Below are positions 32,526 to 42,129 of a stretch of DNA of 64,000 nt, piece by piece; the first letter of the stretch is position 1, and each line of letters opens with the position of its first letter. The stretch is taken from NCBI GenBank assembly GCA_021234155.1, contig JAJEKV010000006.1, positions 11,435,317 through 11,499,316 of the forward strand, in the 5' to 3' direction. A model generated the notes under the pieces. It was not told where the DNA came from, did not search any database, and worked only from the letters and a program-made list of their open reading frames with translations. This stretch comes from Isoetes taiwanensis. Lineage: Eukaryota > Streptophyta > Lycopodiopsida > Isoetales > Isoetaceae. The translations under genes and the position numbers were made by a program.

Positions 32526-33629
32526 TCACGTAATAAGACTTACAAGCTTAAGGGACCCATATGTGATACCCATAGCAATCCATCCCCCAAGCACTACTCT
32601 TAAGGTCCCCTTGATAGCTCTAGAACCTCCAAGCCTTGCTCCAATCACGCCGAACACGCCTAACCCCAATGTTGTTGATACAATTAATGCAGCCAGGCGT
32701 GCCGCATAATGCACGACAAATGCAGAGCCAAGAAGTGGAATTAAGCCCCCAATCGCAAATGCAATAGCTGATGCAATAGTTGCCTGCATTGGTTTTGCTA
32801 GTTCATCCATGTCTATCCCAAGTTCCTCCCGAGCATGCACCTTGACCACATCTCCAGCCGATAATTCTTCGGCAACACGATGAGCAAGGTCGTAATGAAG
32901 GCCACGCGACACATATATTTGAGTAAGCTCCTCGAGCTCTCTTGCAACAGCTTCCGGCCCACATTCCTCATGTTCTCGCCTCTCGGCCTCAAGGTCAGCC
33001 AACTCACTGTCTCGTTGAGCATAGACAGACACATACTCTCCGATGCCCATACTGGAAGCCCCTGCAATGAGGCCAGCAATGCCCGAGACGAGCATGGATT
33101 TAGAGTCATAGTTGCGAGCAGCCCCGACACCGAGCATGAGGGAAGAGACAGTGACGAGGCCATCGTTGGCACCGAGGACGAGGGCACGGAGCCAGGGGGC
33201 GCGGTGGGAGTAATGGACATGTTCATGGGGGAGGGGTTGTGGGGTGAGGGGTGAAAGGTTGATGGGTGAAGGGTATGACGGGCTAGACCTTTCAATTTTA
33301 GGGTCCAAGATCGGAACCCTAGAAGCGGGCAGGCGATGGATCGCCTGATCCTGCCGGAATTGGTCGATCAAGCTTTTTCTGCCGGATCTGGTCGCCGGAC
33401 TTCCGGCGTTGGCCCTGCGCAGTGGCGACCTTGGCGACCGTATTAGGGGCCTCGGATTTGATGGTGAAACTCCAACCTGAATCTCCTTTTGCTCCGGCGT
33501 TGAAATTTCCGGCTTTGAAACTGGTGAGTAACCCTTTTCCTCCATATCTGTGCTCTGAAATCCATTGCAGTACGTGCAATTCATCCTGTTCTTCTCCAGA
33601 ATTGCATCTTTTGGTGAAGATTGTGCCAT
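32526..33629 (-). CDS. vacuolar iron transporter (VIT/CCC1) family protein, 367 aa
   Basis: A single open frame from ATG at 33629 to TGA at 32526. The ATG has A at -3 and G at +4. An in-frame TTG four codons upstream is not a plausible plant start, and TTTTGCCCTACAG just before the ATG looks like a 3' splice site. Residues 1-130 are Ser/Pro-rich and probably cytosolic. The VIT/CCC1 domain starts near 135 with HRAPWLRALVLGANDGLVTV, continues through GIGEYVSVYAQRDSE (end of the second membrane segment), then a ~75-residue acidic loop with paired Glu and LTQIYVSRGL, then three hydrophobic segments. The family moves Fe2+/Mn2+ from cytosol into vacuoles in exchange for protons, with loop Glu residues binding metal. 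The five-helix layout is complete. Plant VTL (nodulin-21-like) proteins lack this loop, which here resembles bacterial VIT-family members. The CDS is GC-richer than its flanks. Confidence 0.9.
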   Translation of the reverse strand: MAQSSPKDAILEKNRMNCTYCNGFQSTDMEEKGYSPVSKPEISTPEQKEIQVGVSPSNPRPLIRSPRSPLRRANAGSPATRSGRKSLIDQFRQDQAIHRLPASRVPILDPKIERSSPSYPSPINLSPLTPQPLPHEHVHYSHRAPWLRALVLGANDGLVTVSSLMLGVGAARNYDSKSMLVSGIAGLIAGASSMGIGEYVSVYAQRDSELADLEAERREHEECGPEAVARELEELTQIYVSRGLHYDLAHRVAEELSAGDVVKVHAREELGIDMDELAKPMQATIASAIAFAIGGLIPLLGSAFVVHYAARLAALIVSTTLGLGVFGVIGARLGGSRAIKGTLRVVLGGWIAMGITYGSLKLVSLIT

Positions 33630-33641
33630 TCTGTAGGGCAA

Positions 33642-35100
33642 AATTATCTCCTGTTGAGTTTATGCTTCTAAATCATTCTGAAATCTATTATGGAGCAGAC
33701 AATTCATACTGCTATTGCACCTTTTGGCGATTCTCTAGGCTCGCTAGGCAAAATATCCCCTACTGGCTGTACGCCTCTAGAATATCATATTTCATGGCAG
33801 AGACATAGCACAGGAACATATTGCTAGTAGCTTGTCATTGAAACCATTTATGAGCGCAAACAGAATGGATTTGAGCATGCAGAGCATGAAGTGAGATGCT
33901 CGTGTTGGCCATATGTAGTGTGGTGGAGCATCAAAATTAAACATTTTATAAGATGTGATATCATGACATTGCATTATTTTAATTCAAATGCCTGCTGTTT
34001 ATGTGGGCCATTAGACTTAATCCTCATGCCCACCACGCGCAGGACACACTTCTAGTGTAATTCAAATCTTTTTTTTTGTAACTCACACGCGCCATTCCCT
34101 CACACTAGTGAATCTGCTCTTTCGGACAATCAAAGGACAAGGTAAATTAATGTTTTTTATAAACAAAGAGTTACTTTATTGTTCATATTTCGTAGTCTTC
34201 TCTATCCAAATTACTAGAATATCTTCTACTTAAATAGTAGAACCTATTGCTTGAACTTCAAGTTTGACATAATCAAATGGAGGCCAAAAAACATTAAATG
34301 AACATTAATCAATGTAAGGTCAAAAAATATGTGCAGTATGTTTATGATTTCTATAGTATAATAATATAACTACTAATGGTGCGCAGCAAATTTCGAGTAC
34401 TCTATATGAAGCTTAGTACTCTGTGCGTTTGACTTTACATGTCTGCATATCCACATTGTCGTGCAACATGAGATCATTCTTTCTTGTGAAAATGCAGGTG
34501 TATTGATGGCATTTGTTGTCCTTCATGGTGCTCAAGTATGCATGGGTGCTCATGTATCCAGATATGTTTCTACCCAGACCAAAGCATTATAACTACTTTC
34601 TTGCAGATTAGAATCTTCAGAACTGTATTCAGGGCGAAATTTAGCTTGCCTGGGCAAGTTCTGGGATTGTAAGACTTCAGAGTCTATTTCTGGCTGAAGG
34701 GGGTGCAGGCTTCCGCTTTCTTTCCCTTGCTATCAGATTACACAATCCCCTACAGTGCTATGACAAAAAAATTCCCTTACTATCTGGCCGCAGATTAAGA
34801 AAACCTATACAGTCTTTTGAAATTTCTGAGATATGAAAGAAACCCAGAGAGGATGCATGCAAATTTCTAAATTTTCATCCCAAAATTTATGAATTCTTAA
34901 TACATTTCTTGGGCGTCTCATGCCGATACATAAGTTTCTACGCTCAATTCTTGAGCTTTTCACCAAACTTTATGGATTTGTAGATTTCTCAATTCAATTG
35001 GTAGGCTTCTCAACCTAATTTGTGAATTTCTCAGCATATAAGAGATGTATGTATGGACAAGTATCTTGAAGTTTCCATATATAACACCTTCGTGTATAAT
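33642..35100. other. 5' flank of the VIT gene; no other gene seen
   Basis: Probably contains the VIT promoter and 5'UTR exon on the minus strand; the pyrimidine-rich TTTTGCCCTACAG ending at 33631 could be the leader-intron acceptor. A T-run occurs at 34070-34077. No TATA box could be assigned with confidence. Confidence 0.35.
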
Positions 35101-35104
35101 ACCT

Positions 35105-35233
35105 AGTATGAGGGGAGATCGTTCTTTTGTTGCAGCATATGCAAATGTATGTATGTGCTTTGTAGTATGAGAGGGGAGATCTTTCTTTTGTTGCAGCATA
35201 TGCAAATGTATGTATGTGCTTTGTAGTATGAGA
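35105..35233. repeat. tandem repeat, ~60-bp unit, 2.2 copies
   Basis: A unit starting AGTATGAGRGGAGATC at 35105 repeats at 35164 and partially at 35225, with nearly identical TTGCAGCATATGCAAATGTA cores. Each core contains the palindrome GCATATGC. Confidence 0.85.
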
Positions 35234-35400
35234 GGATAACACCCTGGAACGAGGGTGTTATCCGCCTTAACAACTTGGGCCCGAGAGTTTTATAGTGGTT
35301 TTTCGGTGGTTTTATGGTGGTTTTCATAACAAGCTAGGTGTTTATAGCCATTTGGCATAACAAACTTTTTAATGTGTTATTGGTGGGTAACACTCTTGCA
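35234..35400. mobile_element. hairpin and possible small MITE
   Basis: A perfect 12-bp stem (GGATAACACCCT at 35234-35245 with AGGGTGTTATCC at 35252-35263) opens a ~150-bp segment. It closes with GGTGGGTAACACTC, an imperfect inverse of GAGGGTGTTATCCGCC. No coding potential; the target duplication is unclear. Confidence 0.3.
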
Positions 35401-35452
35401 ACCAACGGCTGAGATTTGATCTCAGCCTTAAAACTTAGAAGGCCAGGTTGTT

Positions 35453-35480
35453 AAGGAAGGAAGGAAGGAAGGAAGGAAGG
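35453..35480. repeat. (GGAA)7 tail of LINE-A
   Basis: Seven GGAA units directly abut the LINE-A 3' end. On the LINE strand this reads (TTCC)n following GGACGATAAAAGAAC. Confidence 0.85.
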
Positions 35481-35599
35481 TTCTTTTATCGTCCGCGGAG
35501 GCCAATCGGCCTATGGGAACCAAATTACACGGGTGCAGTAATCCCGTTGCTACCTGGATTAAAAAACCCCCCCTTAGGAGGGTTTTGCCTGCTGGCAGC

Positions 35600-36190
35600 T
35601 GTACAAATATACATATACACATGAATTCCTGGCGCCTACCTGGGCAGAGGTGAGTCCGCAGATCCAAAACCTCCGAAGGTAGGAGCCAAGGGATCGAATC
35701 GACGGCTGCATCGAAAGAAGCAGGCAGGGGCGCACTGTGTCGCACTAAGAGAATGTAGCGAGCCCCGACCGACTATATAGGCCGGACAACTCGGGAAGGC
35801 ATGGCTTTCATCCTCAACAACCCTAGCGGCAACACCGACAAAGCCTCGGCCCCGGTGCGGCTCTCCAACCCAACCAACCCGCCTCAAGCCAAAGATGGTG
35901 GGCCCCCGCTCAATGGACGCTGGCGATCCCGCGCTTCTTCATGGGCAACTAAGAACGCAGGTAGAGCCGTGGGCCTCGAACCGTGGTGGGGTTTATGTGT
36001 CGCTTGTAGTGTGCCACCTTTACCCGCTCAGCATGGTGGTCCCAGCTTCCCAGTGAAACAAGAGTCCAAGTACCCCTCGAAATTTATCCCGCCGGGCGCC
36101 TCGGTGCACCGGATGCTTCTATGTGCGCCTTTACGCTCCAAGCGCTAGCTAGCCACCGGGCTCTCTTTGTCCTTCCAACAAGCCCGAGTC
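35600..36190 (-). pseudogene. LINE-A ORF2 C-terminal zinc-finger region (broken)
   Basis: The minus strand contains VVEDESHAFPSCPAY, matching IEDESHTLPSCPAY in LINE-C. This is the E-D-E-x-H...C-P-x-Y nucleic-acid-binding motif after the RT. The preceding Cys pair is not readable here. Confidence 0.65.
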
Positions 36191-38060
36191 GCTATGGGCT
36201 CATCGCCACAACGTTAGCCAAGTGGGGAGCCGAGTGTCGCCTATGCTGGCCACCTTCCTCGAAATAAACAATGTGTCTATCGAGGGTCGCGATGTCCGCA
36301 GGGCATGAATCTTGTCTCCTCGCAACAAGATCTCGATATGGAACCGAGGGCTTGACCCCAAGTGCCGCGGCCAAAAATGCCTTTCGACCTGCTCTAAGTC
36401 GCTCCAAGTCGCCAAAGACACCACCGGGCCCCTACACCTCGACCCCATACGTAAGAATCGGGCTCCACCGCGTTCGGAATAAATGTGATCGGTGGCCCTA
36501 GCCATACGCTTCGCCCCCTGCGGACTATTGTTTTGCATTATGCATAACGCCTTCCAACTCAAGCGGTCACCAAGGCAAATGGATGCATCCCAATACGTTG
36601 AGGACGGAAATTCCACCCCGTGTACTTGTAGCTGGGTGTAACCTCTACCATCCGCCTCGATAAGTGAGTCGAAGGTGCCGGATGACGGAGGAGGATATGA
36701 GGACCACCTTAGTCTTGGGGTGTTGACACGCATGTCCGCCGCCGACGTAATGTGTCCATGGCATCTAGGTGTGCCTCGCATGCCCTCTCGTGTATGGGCC
36801 AAGAGGTCTACATCATCCGCGATAGATGAACCGCCGGATGACCCGTGCAAGAGTCGATACCGCCCCCCATTGGCAAAGAGCGGGCGCCCAACCGGTCAAT
36901 GTAAGGTCCAAAGAGTGTGGGTGAGAGAGGACAACCTTGCCTAACTCCAATGCTATCGGGCAAATGACTGCCCTTCCGGTTGCATGCGCCTGTGCAGCTC
37001 TCGTGACAAGATGTACACCGCGCTCGCAGATCTATAGGGAGCCCCGTGATGGTGCAATCTTGCCCACAACTTTTCCCCGGTACTATGTCGAAAGCTTTTG
37101 CAAAGTCCACAAAACAAAGCCAGACATGTCCTCCCCGACGGTTCCTCGCCGCCCCTCACTGTGGCCCCCCGAGTGTGAAGATGTGATCAATGGTCGAATG
37201 TCGGGGTTGGAAGCCCGCCTCGGTAAGTGCCCCGACTTCCGCCGGGCGTCCATCCGGGTTACCTCGCTGTTCGAGAATGCCCGCCACGCCTTTGGCAAAC
37301 ACCGAAATGACCATGATGGTTCGGTAATTGGTCGGATGATTGTGGGTCCCCTACCTTGTAGATCTAACAACCCCGCTTGTGGTCCATGACCGAAAACCTC
37401 TTGTAGGCGCCATGTTGAACAAAGGCAAAGGGACGTGCACCATGGGCTGTCCCCGCCCACTTGAGCAACTCAAAACTTGGGCCATACAAGTCCGCTTTGC
37501 CTTCCCATTAGCCAGCGCCGCAGCCCTCTTCGACATCTTTCAGGATCACCGGTGGGCCATGTGTTATGGGGCACATCGTCTGTTCCCGGGGATCATAAAG
37601 CCGCAGGTGCCATTGCTCCCATTGCACCCCGTGATGTTCCCGTGAGGGTCGTGGCGGGCTGGGCAGAAACCCCGGCGCCTTTAAAAGTTCTCGGGCGGCC
37701 CCAAGAGGCCGAACATTTCTCCTTGGTGCCTTGCCGTACCTTGCCTTTGTTTCCTTGAGGAAGGCACGGTAATGGCTGGTGGCCTCGAGCTCGCGCGGTC
37801 CTCGATCCACGATGAGACGGAGTGCGCGTTTGCATTCCTTACACTCAAGACCAAACCATATGTTACGCGGGAAGGTTACGACCTCGATCTCTCGGACGTG
37901 GGGAGGTCTCCCCAAAGCACCTCGTCTGCCCCGCTCGAGGAAGCTCAACCAGCTGGTCGGGTTTGTCGCTTCCAGTGCAGGGGGCCCGCAGAACTGTCGG
38001 GAGGGCTTCCACGAGCATATCAGCGTAAGCCTCCGCCTGCTCATAATCCAAGCGCAACCG
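36190..38060 (-). pseudogene. LINE-A reverse transcriptase (broken)
   Basis: Readable landmarks on the minus strand are FAKAFDIVPGK (about 37105-37075; family F-x-K-A-F-D-T-V-P), GVRQGCPLSPTLFG (about 36955-36910) and IADDVDLLAHT (about 36830-36800). The last is the active-site box, with Ile in place of the Tyr of YADD. NIWFGLECKECKRALR at about 37870-37815 is the conserved linker between endonuclease and RT. Indels interrupt the frame at least five times. Confidence 0.8.
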
Positions 38061-38076
38061 AGGTGGCAAGGTATTT

Positions 38077-38760
38077 CTACCGAGGGGGCCGAGCGGCCGG
38101 GCCAGCCAGCTTCACATAGAGTGGGAGGTGATCTCGAAGTCGGCCTCCTCGCCCCGACCGGCCCGCCGCCGACGTGAAAATGGCCGACAAGGTGTACATC
38201 CCCGCAGCCACTATGACATAATCCACGACACTAGTTCCGCCGGGCCGTGATTGTCCCGGCCCGCAAGTGTATCCGCGGGAAGAGGGCCATTGTGGTAGGC
38301 CATTGCATATGAGCAGGTCAAAGATACCGCACATCGAGCAATTGTTCCGGCCGGCGGGTGACCTCGATCGCCATCCGAGTGCCGTGTGCAAAGCCGCCTC
38401 TGGAGGGACGAATCGCAAAGATGTCATCCTTGAGGGGTCCAGCCGCATGGTCTGTTCCACACCTGTCCATGCATTGAAGTCTCCAAGGAGCATGACTCTG
38501 CCCATCCGCTTGTGCTGCTGTATGTCATCATATAGATCGACATATGGGTCCATCCTGTCCACCTCCGGGTGGCTGTGATAGAAGGGACTCTCTGCATGGG
38601 GAAAGTAGTAAGCAGCTAGGAAGAGAGAATCCCCGCCAGGGTGGTGCACTCGGATCCACAAGTAGCGGTTATGTCTGTCGGTCTTCTGGAGGGAAACCAA
38701 ATGTGCCAAGGCTACCCGGTAGTAGCAGGCAACCCCACCGTGCCCACGTCCTTCCCTCGC
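38077..38760 (-). pseudogene. LINE-A APE-type endonuclease (5'-truncated)
   Basis: The frame from 38709 reads DRHNRYLWIRVHHPGGD, then VMLLGDFNAWTGVEQ (the G-D-F-N catalytic box) and later GTSVVDYVI (the S-V-V-D-Y-V box), with DHLPLYVKLA near the end carrying the catalytic D-H. Upstream, GHGGVACYYR is readable to about 38755, where similarity to LINE-C ends. The enzyme nicks target DNA for target-primed reverse transcription. This piece is almost a continuous frame. Confidence 0.8.
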
Positions 38761-38843
38761 TTGATGACCACCTAGCTATCAACTCTATCTGTAAGAAATA
38801 AGAAATATCTCTCATTTTTATTTGATAGATAGGTGGTCATCAA
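38761..38843. repeat. 22-bp inverted repeat
   Basis: TTGATGACCACCTAGCTATC at 38761 pairs with GATAGATAGGTGGTCATCAA at 38824-38843 across a ~39-base AT-rich loop. It sits exactly at the LINE-A 5' truncation point and may belong to the LTR of the adjacent gypsy remnant. Confidence 0.7.
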
Positions 38844-39007
38844 ACGAGGAAGCACGAGAGATAGCGTAAATGATGTCAAGCATAGATCTTATATAGTTTG
38901 AAACGTAGCCCCAGTATTGGGTTAAAGATCCTTGTTATTGAAGTTGTTGTGACGAATGAAAGTCTTTTTTTATTTCAAGTGTTAAACACGCTAGGAGCGT
39001 TTTATTT
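38844..39007 (+). repeat. probable 5' LTR remnant of a plus-strand gypsy element
   Basis: It ends directly before a PBS at 39008 and contains a TATA-like CTTATATAG at about 38889-38897. The left limit is not defined. Confidence 0.4.
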
Positions 39008-39020
39008 TGGTATCGGAGCC
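39008..39020 (+). promoter_or_regulatory. primer-binding site, plus-strand gypsy remnant
   Basis: TGGTATCGGAGCC matches the plant iMet PBS TGGTATCAGAGCC with one change. Confidence 0.75.
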
Positions 39021-39497
39021 TAGATTTCTCAATTATTAACCATTATTGGTCATTGGGCCAAGGAAAGTTGGTTATCAGGCCATGACAATGAGAAGTCATT
39101 AATATTGGAGTTATCGGAAACCAAGAAGGAAGAAACTTCTTGGAGAAGTTATGTAGTCGCGATATCCAGCCATGGCTAGAGGAGGGAAAAGGGAGAGTTT
39201 AAAATTTAGTTTTCACGTTCCAAACCTAGTTCCTGAACTTGAGTTTGCAAACATTAGAAATAGTTCAAGTTAACCTATCGTAATGGTAAGGTTAGTCAAC
39301 TCTGAAGACAAGTTCAAAAAAGCATTCTGTACATGAATATTTTGATACTATAAAAAAAATCAGTGTTAAGTACTTGAAAATGAATAATTGGATACGCTTG
39401 ACTTGACTTATATTCTGATTCCTAGCTTATTAAGGATGTACCCAGGTCGTTTATTAGAAATCTAACAAATTTGCTAAAAGGTGTTTTATAGATTATC

Positions 39498-40370
39498 ATG
39501 GAAGGAGGTGATGATGTGCAGATTAACGGCCAGATATAGCAATAGCTGAGTTTGCTCCAAAACCAGAAGCCCTCTGTCAACGATCCTGAAGTGGATGAAA
39601 TCAACAAAATTCTTCATAATATCAAGCAGGAAAGGTTTACGGGAAAGGATGTCATAGGTGATGATGCTTGATAAGCAAAAATCTATCATTGCGGACATGT
39701 TGCTCACAAGTTTCGCCAAGATTTGGTGGGAAGACACATAAGCTTACTTTTGGAGATATTAATTGGGATGTTTTTCGAAAAGCTTTTCAGTTGCATTACT
39801 TGCCTGTGGGATACAAATTGGCAAAGATGCGCAATTTCTTGAATTTGTTACAAACAAAATCAGTTGAAGACTATACAGTAAAGTTTCAGCAGTTGTAGCC
39901 TTATGGACATTTGTTTGAGCCAGAACAATTAGCAGATAGCCAGAGCTGTCTGTATTAATCAGAGGTATTACATATTCTAATTTGGGCGAAGCAATTCGGG
40001 CTGCCAAATATAAGGAGGATGTAATGAGCACAACATGGAAGAGGCGTACAAATGATGATTTAGATTGGAGTCAATTTGAGAATCGTCGACAAAGAGTTGA
40101 GGATAGTTTGACTTTGAAAAGTATCAATGGCTACAAGGACAATCTGAAGTAGAAAAGTTAAGGGAGAAATTGTTTTGAGAACGCAAGTGTTTCCATTGCC
40201 AGCAAGTGGGTCATCAAATAAGGGGTTGTTCCCAGAAGTTACAAGAGTGTAGAATTGCTTATGGAATATCGAATCCGAGGGATGGAAATACTTCAGAGGA
40301 CAATCGAGGCAAGCAACCCATGTATGCTCGAGCAATTACCATTGGAGAGTAGTTCAAGAGCCCATGCGTA
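39498..40370 (+). pseudogene. Ty3/gypsy gag remnant
   Basis: From an ATG at 39498 (MEGGDDVQINGQI then stops) the frames continue to a retrotrans_gag-type capsid segment at 39740-39895: INWDVFRKAFQLHYLP, then AKMRNFLNLLQTKSVEDYTV. This is the W-x-x-F...Y-P...F-L-x-L-x-Q...S-V-x-x-Y pattern. A zinc knuckle CFHCQQVGHQIRGC (CX2CX4HX4C) lies at 40188-40229 in another frame. Gag would form the particle. No protease or pol follows, because the LINE fragment at 40561 interrupts or replaces it. Confidence 0.85.
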
Positions 40371-40547
40371 TATATGCAGCTACTGATGGGAATCAACATG
40401 CAGGCCAGATTAGTGTGATTCATGCACCAGGTAAGTTTGAGAATATTCTATTATGTTCATGATTAAGGATGTAGTATGATGCCAACCATAGCCTAATCTT
40501 GGAAGTTAAACAATAGTATAGAGAAAGGTTGAGGAAATCTAAAGAAG

Positions 40548-41100
40548 TAATAATAATAATATTTTATTAACGTCCACAGAAGCCCTTGAGTTATGGGACA
40601 AACATGCCGAATACAATCAAGCAGTATTTGTAGGCCCAAAATATATCAACCAGATTCGGCACTCCCTAGGAGTTCGCGAATATACTTGCCTATATGAGGC
40701 AATGTATCATGTTGATTAAACAATACGTCTAGAGGGATACTCCAATCTATCATAGTATTTGGTGCGAATATCATCATGTTTGACACAGAAGTAAATAGCA
40801 TGCTTTTCAGTTCAATGTCTGTACCACAAGAGCAAATTCTTTGGGCAGCATCAATTTTCAGCCATCAGCCATGTTCTATCATCAACCTATGGGAGTTCAT
40901 ACGGATGCAAGCAATGGCACGAACCAATTTAGGAGACATATCTTGATGGCATAAGTATGGTTGTATTCTGTGTTCTCTAGTAGGGTTAAAATCTCTGATG
41001 TAATAACTAACCTTTGCTTTGCTAGAAGAATCATAGTAAGCCAAAAAAGCTCTCTTCTTAAACCCATCAAGTTGATCATCAATAGACAGAGTGAAATACA
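40548..41100 (-). mobile_element. 5'-truncated LINE 3' fragment (family 3) with (TAA)n tail
   Basis: The minus strand starts in the post-RT part of ORF2: AIACIRMNSHRLMIEHG, an in-frame TGA, then KIDAAQRICSCGTDIE. This parallels FRMGSHDLRIEK...RICRVCDSG in LINE-2a. The frame runs to a stop near 40650, followed by the terminal motif GGACGTTAATAAAA and an (ATT)n tail (40548-40560). The upstream limit is near the A-run at 41099-41113. Confidence 0.75.
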
Positions 41101-41451
41101 AAAAAAAAAAAAGGGGTGCTCGATGTTTGTGGTATATTTTGCTTACCATACCAAAGTTGGAGTATTTACAAGTGCCAGGGCTATGGAAGACTTTCGAGAG
41201 GAAAGTTCAAGAGACAGGAAACAGACAGATGATGTGTGCAAGTTACAAATTTGCTCCTACAATTCTACGGAAGAGTTTTCTTGGATGTAGCTAACGCAAA
41301 TTACTTTGATATAGAATTTCGGAACAACTTTGGTAAGTATGACATAGGCTTGATGATGAGTTCTCCCCATGAGGACATAGGTAAATTTTAGTATGGGAGA
41401 ATGTACTGCACCTATGGGGTTATTGGGTTAGAAATTAACATAAGTATTAAT

Positions 41452-41563
41452 TGTCACATTTACTACCTCTGGAGTGGTAGCTGTATGCATCCTAACCGAA
41501 AAGGCCACAATGATTTGGATGGAACCGAATCACACGCCCCAAACCTGATGGTTAATTGTCATA
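41452..41563 (-). repeat. short TG...CA repeat, unit 1 (decayed)
   Basis: It shares CATCCTAACCGAAAAGGCCA and CTGATGGTTAAT with the units at 41569 and 41996. It is the most diverged of the three, with a deletion after CACATTTA. Confidence 0.5.
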
Positions 41564-41568
41564 CTACT

Positions 41569-42128
41569 TGTCACATTTAAGGGTCTGAACGAGACTTGAA
41601 CCCACTACCTCTAGAGTGGTAGTTGTGCATCCTAACCGAAAAGGCCACGATGATTTGGATGAAACCGAATCACACACTCCAGACCTGATGGTTAATCGTT
41701 ACACTATCCTCCCCTTAAGTCCCCCCTCCTTGAAGGCTTGCAACCGGGGGAATTTGGGGCGGATCAAAATCGATCTGCAAGGGACTGAAACCAAGGAGTA
41801 TGAAGACAACCATCTGGACCCCTAACCCTATTACGAGTTGCCCCCTCCTTGAAGGCTTGCAACCGGGGGAATTTGGGGCGGATCGAAATCGATCTGCAAG
41901 GGACTGAAACCAAGGAGTGTGAAGACAACCATCTGGACCCCTAACCCTATTACGAGTTGCCCATACCACTAGGGCATGAGTTATCCAAATCATACTGTCA
42001 CATTTAAGGTTTTGAACGAGACTTGAACCCACTACCTCTGGGGGTAGCTGTGCATCCTAACCGAAAAGGCCATGATGATTTGGATGAAACCAGGTCACAC
42101 GCTCCAGACCTGATAGTTAATCGTCACA
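41569..42128 (-). mobile_element. TRIM/SMART-like miniature LTR element
   Basis: Two ~135-bp repeats (41569-41703 and 41996-42128) begin TGTCACATTTAAGG and end GTTACA or GTCACA. They flank 292 bp without coding capacity. On the minus strand the segment abutting the left repeat (41704-41729) is almost all purine (AAGGGGAGGATAG), like a PPT, so the repeats could be tiny LTRs. Each repeat holds GGTTCAAGTCTC on the minus strand, like a tRNA B box, so a tRNA-derived SINE pair is the alternative. No clear PBS or target duplication. Confidence 0.4.
41731..41962. repeat. tandem duplication, 119-bp unit, 2 copies
   Basis: TGAAGGCTTGCAACCGGGGG begins at 41731 and again at 41850. The copies differ at only two or three positions, so the duplication is recent. 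It lies within the miniature LTR-like element. Confidence 0.9.
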
Positions 42129-42129
42129 T

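Larger units (their letters stand above)
35481..38760 (-). mobile_element. LINE-A, 5'-truncated non-LTR retrotransposon (family 1)
   Basis: Minus-strand order is endonuclease (truncated), RT, C-terminal zinc-finger region, 3' end and microsatellite tail. It is the same family as LINE-C (54133-58608): both end GGCCGATTGG...GCGGACGATAAAA. The 5' end stops inside the endonuclease at about 38755-38762. The sequence is CpG-rich, usually a sign of youth in a methylated genome, yet has many frameshifts. Confidence 0.9.

Noticed and set aside
32880-33254. Plus-strand and alternate-frame ORFs over the VIT gene
   Set aside because: They lie entirely within the strongly supported minus-strand VIT CDS and show no domain.
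38267-38578. Plus-strand ORFs within LINE-A
   Set aside because: Antisense of the endonuclease frame, which carries clear catalytic boxes.
41815-41960. Telomere-like CCCTAACCCTA
   Set aside because: Only one and a half units, occurring twice because of the 119-bp duplication; not an interstitial telomere array.
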